Virus record (IMG/VR): IMGVR_UViG_3300042520_002405
Coordinates: 1 to 42,989 of that record
Length of the DNA: 42,989 nt
Origin: a virus
Direction: 5' to 3' (one strand)
Shown: positions 41,047 through 42,989 of the stretch, piece by piece
Numbering within the stretch: the first letter of the stretch is position 1
Layout: each line of letters begins with the position of its first letter
Notes under the pieces: generated by a model
What the model saw: only the letters and a program-made list of their open reading frames with translations
What the model was told of the DNA's origin: nothing
Database searches by the model: none
Made by a program: the position numbers and the translations under genes

Positions 41047-41724
41047 TTAGTTTTTCTCATATTTTACATAGGCTTTCACAAGCTGAGCAACTAGGTCAGA
41101 ACGAACAATGTCATCTAGACCAAACTCAACAACAGGAATCTCTAAGTTAAATTGATTAATAATCTTTTTAAAAGTTGTTAAACCAGAGTCACGAGTATCT
41201 CTTTGCATTGGATCACCCATAAGAATCATCTTAGAGTTCTCACCAATTCTTGTAGTAATTGCCTTCACTTCTTCATAGGTTAAGTTCTGAGATTCGTCAA
41301 CAAGAATAATTGTGTCCTCAAAGCTAGCACCACGAATAGTTTCTAGCGGATGAAACTCGATTTGACCTGAATGACGCTTAGCATCGTAGTCATTTGCACC
41401 AAGTCTCTTCTTAATCTCACTAGTCATAGGAGCTAACCAAGGACCAAGCTTGTCGTATATGTCACCGGGGAAAGAACCAAGAGTTTTTCCTGTAGGGATA
41501 TTAGCACGAACTAGTACAAGTTTCTTCACACGACCTTGCACAAGCAAGTTAACAGCAGCGTTAACAGCACAATAAGTTTTACCAACACCTGCTGGACCAA
41601 TTGTAACTACGAGTTGATTCTGCTCGATAGCTCTAATTAGCCGATCTTGGTTTTGAGTCTTCGGCTGAATGTGAACAGCCTTTTCAACAAGAGGTCGTGG
41701 ACGAGTACGAATTCTTTTTGTCAT
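41047..41724 (-). CDS. phoH: PhoH-like ATPase
   Basis: This 225-residue single-domain protein of the PhoH P-loop family, common in phages, has Walker A GPAGVGKT at 43-50, the PhoH strand LVRANIPTGKTLGSFPGDI at 71-89 and Walker B ILVDESQN at 140-147, plus sensor-type GDPMQRD. It is a predicted RNA/DNA-stimulated ATPase or helicase; its phage role is not settled. It is the first leftward gene after the divergent control region and begins the long structural operon. Confidence 0.93.
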   Translation of the reverse strand: MTKRIRTRPRPLVEKAVHIQPKTQNQDRLIRAIEQNQLVVTIGPAGVGKTYCAVNAAVNLLVQGRVKKLVLVRANIPTGKTLGSFPGDIYDKLGPWLAPMTSEIKKRLGANDYDAKRHSGQIEFHPLETIRGASFEDTIILVDESQNLTYEEVKAITTRIGENSKMILMGDPMQRDTRDSGLTTFKKIINQFNLEIPVVEFGLDDIVRSDLVAQLVKAYVKYEKN

Positions 41725-41749
41725 TTTATTCCTTTTGGTGTGCTAAAAA

Positions 41750-41812
41750 AGTGAGGAAAACTACGTATCTATAATGAGATAATCTCAAGACGAGAAATCT
41801 CTTAACCCCCAA
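41750..41812. promoter_or_regulatory. Divergent control region with facing -10-like boxes and a palindrome
   Basis: This lies between the leftward PhoH gene and the rightward small genes. On the plus strand TATAAT sits at 41770-41775; on the minus strand TATAGA reads from 41773 to 41768, with TTCTCG 17 bases further upstream. Next to them is the palindrome TGAGATAATCTCA (41775-41787), which could be an operator or a hairpin, and GAGAAATCTC (41792-41801). The plus box has no good -35, so a standard sigma-70 promoter is uncertain. Confidence 0.4.
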
Positions 41813-41826
41813 TAATGGAGAGTCAA

Positions 41827-42093
41827 ATGAAAGTCCGTAATGCCGCCCTGTCTGTTGCTCAGTTTGGCGCTGGGTTTGTTGCTGGTACTGTGTCAGTTCC
41901 TTTTGTTTACATTGGTGTTGCAGCCACTGTAGCTAAAGGTGTAGCTGAAGTAGTGCAGACCGTTTCCTTCAAGGCTGTTGGTGAAATTACCGATCAACTG
42001 GTGATTATCGACCGTAAACTGGAAGCGCTAAAAACTAAGGAAGCAGATATTGTGGAATCTCCGATTGGAGACGAAGCAGTAGCTGTTAACTAA
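41827..42093 (+). CDS. Small membrane-associated hypothetical protein
   Basis: This 88-residue protein uses the ATG at 41827, which has GGAG six bases upstream; an ATG at 41815 overlaps that site and is rejected. Residues ~8-37 form an Ala/Gly/Val-rich hydrophobic stretch (SVAQFGAGFVAGTVSVPFVY and more), likely membrane-inserted, followed by a helical charged tail. It is the first gene of a rightward series with standard leaders. Function unknown; perhaps an early host-takeover protein. Confidence 0.7.
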   Translation: MKVRNAALSVAQFGAGFVAGTVSVPFVYIGVAATVAKGVAEVVQTVSFKAVGEITDQLVIIDRKLEALKTKEADIVESPIGDEAVAVN

Positions 42094-42098
42094 CAGAA

Positions 42099-42125
42099 GA
42101 CCTGAGCAGGTCATTAAAAGGCTCA
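42099..42125 (+). repeat. 27-base hairpin repeat, copy 1
   Basis: Six bases after the stop of the 88-residue gene. It contains the palindrome GACCTGAGCAGGTC (42099-42112), then TTAAAAGGCTCA. TGAGC (42103-42107) can also pair with GCTCA (42121-42125), giving an alternative stem. It differs from copy 2 at one base. Confidence 0.85.
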
Positions 42126-42149
42126 CCTTCCCTAAAAGCTAAAATAATA

Positions 42150-42294
42150 CTGCTTTGTTGGCAACTACAGAGGCCAACTCGTTAACTCCGGGAGCATGCG
42201 GAGTTCTTCATAGCGTGGATAAGGATCTATGAAGTATACCCACGACATCACCCAAGCAAGTGAATAAACTGCTTACTTTACTTTTTTTTTTTTT
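42150..42294 (+). ncRNA. Candidate structured RNA: stacked hairpins ending in a T13 terminator
   Basis: No ORF is present between 42094 and 42321. Three consecutive perfect stems are visible: GTTGGC/GCCAAC (42157-42162 with 42173-42178), AACTCCG/CGGAGTT (42184-42190 with 42199-42205) and CTTCATAG/CTATGAAG (42206-42213 with 42227-42234). A fourth stem, with AAGCA and TGCTT outer arms (42254-42274), is followed by 13 Ts at 42282-42294, a typical intrinsic terminator. It is not a tRNA. It may be a small regulatory RNA or a structured 3' UTR/leader. The RNA is inferred from structure only. Confidence 0.5.
42254..42294 (+). terminator. Intrinsic terminator with T13 tract
   Basis: The stem is AAGCA(a)GT against ACTGCTT with a single bulged base, closing a loop of about six bases, followed by ACTTTAC and thirteen Ts. 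It separates the 88-residue gene and the hairpin region from the 63-residue gene, which then needs read-through or its own promoter. Confidence 0.65.
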
Positions 42295-42321
42295 CGACCC
42301 CCTCAGCAAAAGGAGTAAACC

Positions 42322-42513
42322 ATGCTGAAGACACTTCGGAATAACTTGTACTATACCCTAAATGGGAAATATTGGTACAAGATGTATTTGGAGTACTATG
42401 AGGAGTCTAGTCGTCTTTATGATCAAGTTGGTCATTTAGAAGACAGCCTCAGAGCAGCTAACGATTCTATTGAGTCGTTAAAAGCTCAACTTCGTGCTTA
42501 CGAAGTAAAATAG
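42322..42513 (+). CDS. Small coiled-coil hypothetical protein
   Basis: This 63-residue protein has GGAG exactly six bases before its ATG and a CCCCC tract nine bases further up. The first part is aromatic and basic (LYYTLNGKYWYKMYLEYYEE). The second half is a heptad-like coiled coil (YDQVGHLEDSLRAANDSIES). Function unknown; size and leader match the neighbouring small genes. Confidence 0.7.
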   Translation: MLKTLRNNLYYTLNGKYWYKMYLEYYEESSRLYDQVGHLEDSLRAANDSIESLKAQLRAYEVK

Positions 42514-42519
42514 TAAGCC

Positions 42520-42546
42520 GACCTGAGCAGGTCGTTAAAAGGCTCA
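42520..42546 (+). repeat. 27-base hairpin repeat, copy 2
   Basis: Seven bases after the stop of the 63-residue gene. It is identical to copy 1 (42099-42125) except A to G after the palindrome. GACCTGAGCAGGTC lies at 42520-42533 and GGCTCA at 42541-42546. It leads directly into ACCCC and the ribosome-binding site of the next gene. Confidence 0.85.
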
Positions 42547-42570
42547 TTAACCCCAACGATGGAGGCTCAC

Positions 42571-42759
42571 ATGAGAGCGATGCCGTACCTTGTTAAACTG
42601 GCTTTCACCACTGATGATGGTGAGAACGGTTTTATGACAAGTGATTACTTCATGGCAGGTAATAAACAAGAAGCTTTGCAAAAAGCTCTTGATCTGCATG
42701 AAGACGTGACTGAGACTCTTGCAGGGTCTTATGTTTACGAACTGGTGATGGCTCTCTAG
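42571..42759 (+). CDS. Small hypothetical protein
   Basis: This 62-residue protein uses the ATG at 42571 with GGAG six bases upstream; the in-frame ATG at 42559 overlaps that site. The sequence (PYLVKLAFTTDDGENGFMTS ... QEALQKALDLHEDVTETL) looks like a compact alpha/beta fold of small phage proteins. No family recognised. Confidence 0.7.
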   Translation: MRAMPYLVKLAFTTDDGENGFMTSDYFMAGNKQEALQKALDLHEDVTETLAGSYVYELVMAL

Positions 42760-42767
42760 AGTCTTGG

Positions 42768-42791
42768 CCTGAGCAAGCGACTAACTGCTCA
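42768..42791 (+). repeat. Degenerate copy 3 of the hairpin repeat
   Basis: CCTGAGCA at 42768-42775 and TGCTCA at 42786-42791 flank a 10-base loop. The short GACCTG/CAGGTC palindrome is lost, but the outer stem TGAGCA/TGCTCA is kept and is one pair longer than in copies 1 and 2, suggesting that this stem is the conserved one. Confidence 0.6.
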
Positions 42792-42821
42792 ACTATAGCC
42801 CCCCATCAGATGGAGAAGAAA

Positions 42822-42989
42822 ATGTTCGCAATTAACCACGAAGCCAAAGTTGTTTGGGCTGAAACTGGAGCTGTTGTTTCTTATGATGAAACAAAACAGT
42901 TTTCACAAGAACAAGCAAATCGCTATGGACGTCTATGTGTTGAAGCTCTTGATAAAGACTATGAACCCGAAAAGGTTAAATTGCCATGA
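42822..42989 (+). CDS. Small hypothetical protein at the window edge
   Basis: This 55-residue protein (MFAINHEAKVVWAETGAVVS ... YEPEKVKLP) is complete, with the TGA at the last three bases of the window. GGAG lies six bases before the ATG and six Cs at 42799-42804. The final CCATGA may let a next gene start at 42986. Acidic-neutral, soluble; no family recognised. Confidence 0.7.
   Translation: MFAINHEAKVVWAETGAVVSYDETKQFSQEQANRYGRLCVEALDKDYEPEKVKLP

Noticed and set aside
42150-42250. tRNA-like cluster of hairpins
   Set aside because: No cloverleaf with a TTC-type T-loop, no acceptor pairing and no CCA context; reported as a general structured RNA instead.
42099-42791. CRISPR-like direct repeats
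   Set aside because: Only two close copies plus one degraded copy, separated by genes and not by uniform spacers.

Overview
The window is part of the genome of a tailed double-stranded DNA phage with a long non-contractile tail (siphovirus-like). By eye the DNA is moderately AT-rich. The host is probably a Gram-negative bacterium, because the lysis cassette has an overlapping Rz/Rz1-type spanin pair and an M15-type endolysin. The fibre proteins carry N-terminal modules that I associate with phages of aquatic bacteria; that is an impression, not a host assignment. No integrase, repressor, tRNA gene, CRISPR array or insertion sequence was seen.

Layout. (1) Bases 2-4756, plus strand: six tightly packed genes. 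They are a class II glutamine amidotransferase (5' end off the window), a phiEco32-like COOH-NH2 ligase, an unknown, a second glutamine-synthetase-fold amidoligase, an ATP-grasp ligase and another unknown. Together they look like a pathway that makes amide bonds and so a small peptide-like product or a modification. It ends at a strong hairpin terminator (4763-4815), where a leftward block converges. (2) Bases 4816-41724, minus strand, read right to left: a PhoH-like ATPase, a small virion protein, the portal, two tiny proteins, a fibre module (two small proteins, two fibres sharing an N-terminal module, and a fibre chaperone), a giant MuF-domain protein, small zinc and hypothetical proteins, scaffold, major capsid protein, head-tail connectors, tail terminator, major tail protein, tail assembly chaperones joined by a -1 frameshift, a 2355-residue tape measure, distal tail proteins, a J-like tip protein, tip fibres, and then endolysin, holin, Rz, Rz1 and a small membrane/coiled-coil protein. 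(3) Bases 41725-42989: a divergent regulatory region followed by a rightward series of very small genes. These have unusually uniform leaders (C-tract, GGAG, six bases, ATG), a repeated 27-base hairpin element and a stretch of stacked hairpins that ends in a T13 terminator.

The main discovery is the 1507-residue protein at 26723-31246. Its N-terminus is a Mu gpF/SPP1 gp7-type portal-associated head domain. Its C-terminal third carries all four signature motifs of single-subunit (T7/N4-like) RNA polymerases in order: DxxGR at 963, motif A aspartate at 1105, motif B K1173...YG1181, and motif C HD at 1423-1424. The inference is an RNA polymerase packaged in the virion by fusion to a portal-associated protein and delivered with the DNA, comparable in concept to the N4 virion RNA polymerase but in a long-tailed phage. 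The hairpin elements near the right edge are candidate, unproven promoters for such an enzyme. The second system of interest is the left-end amidoligase/ATP-grasp/amidotransferase cassette.

No terminase or replication gene is present, so the window is only part of the genome.
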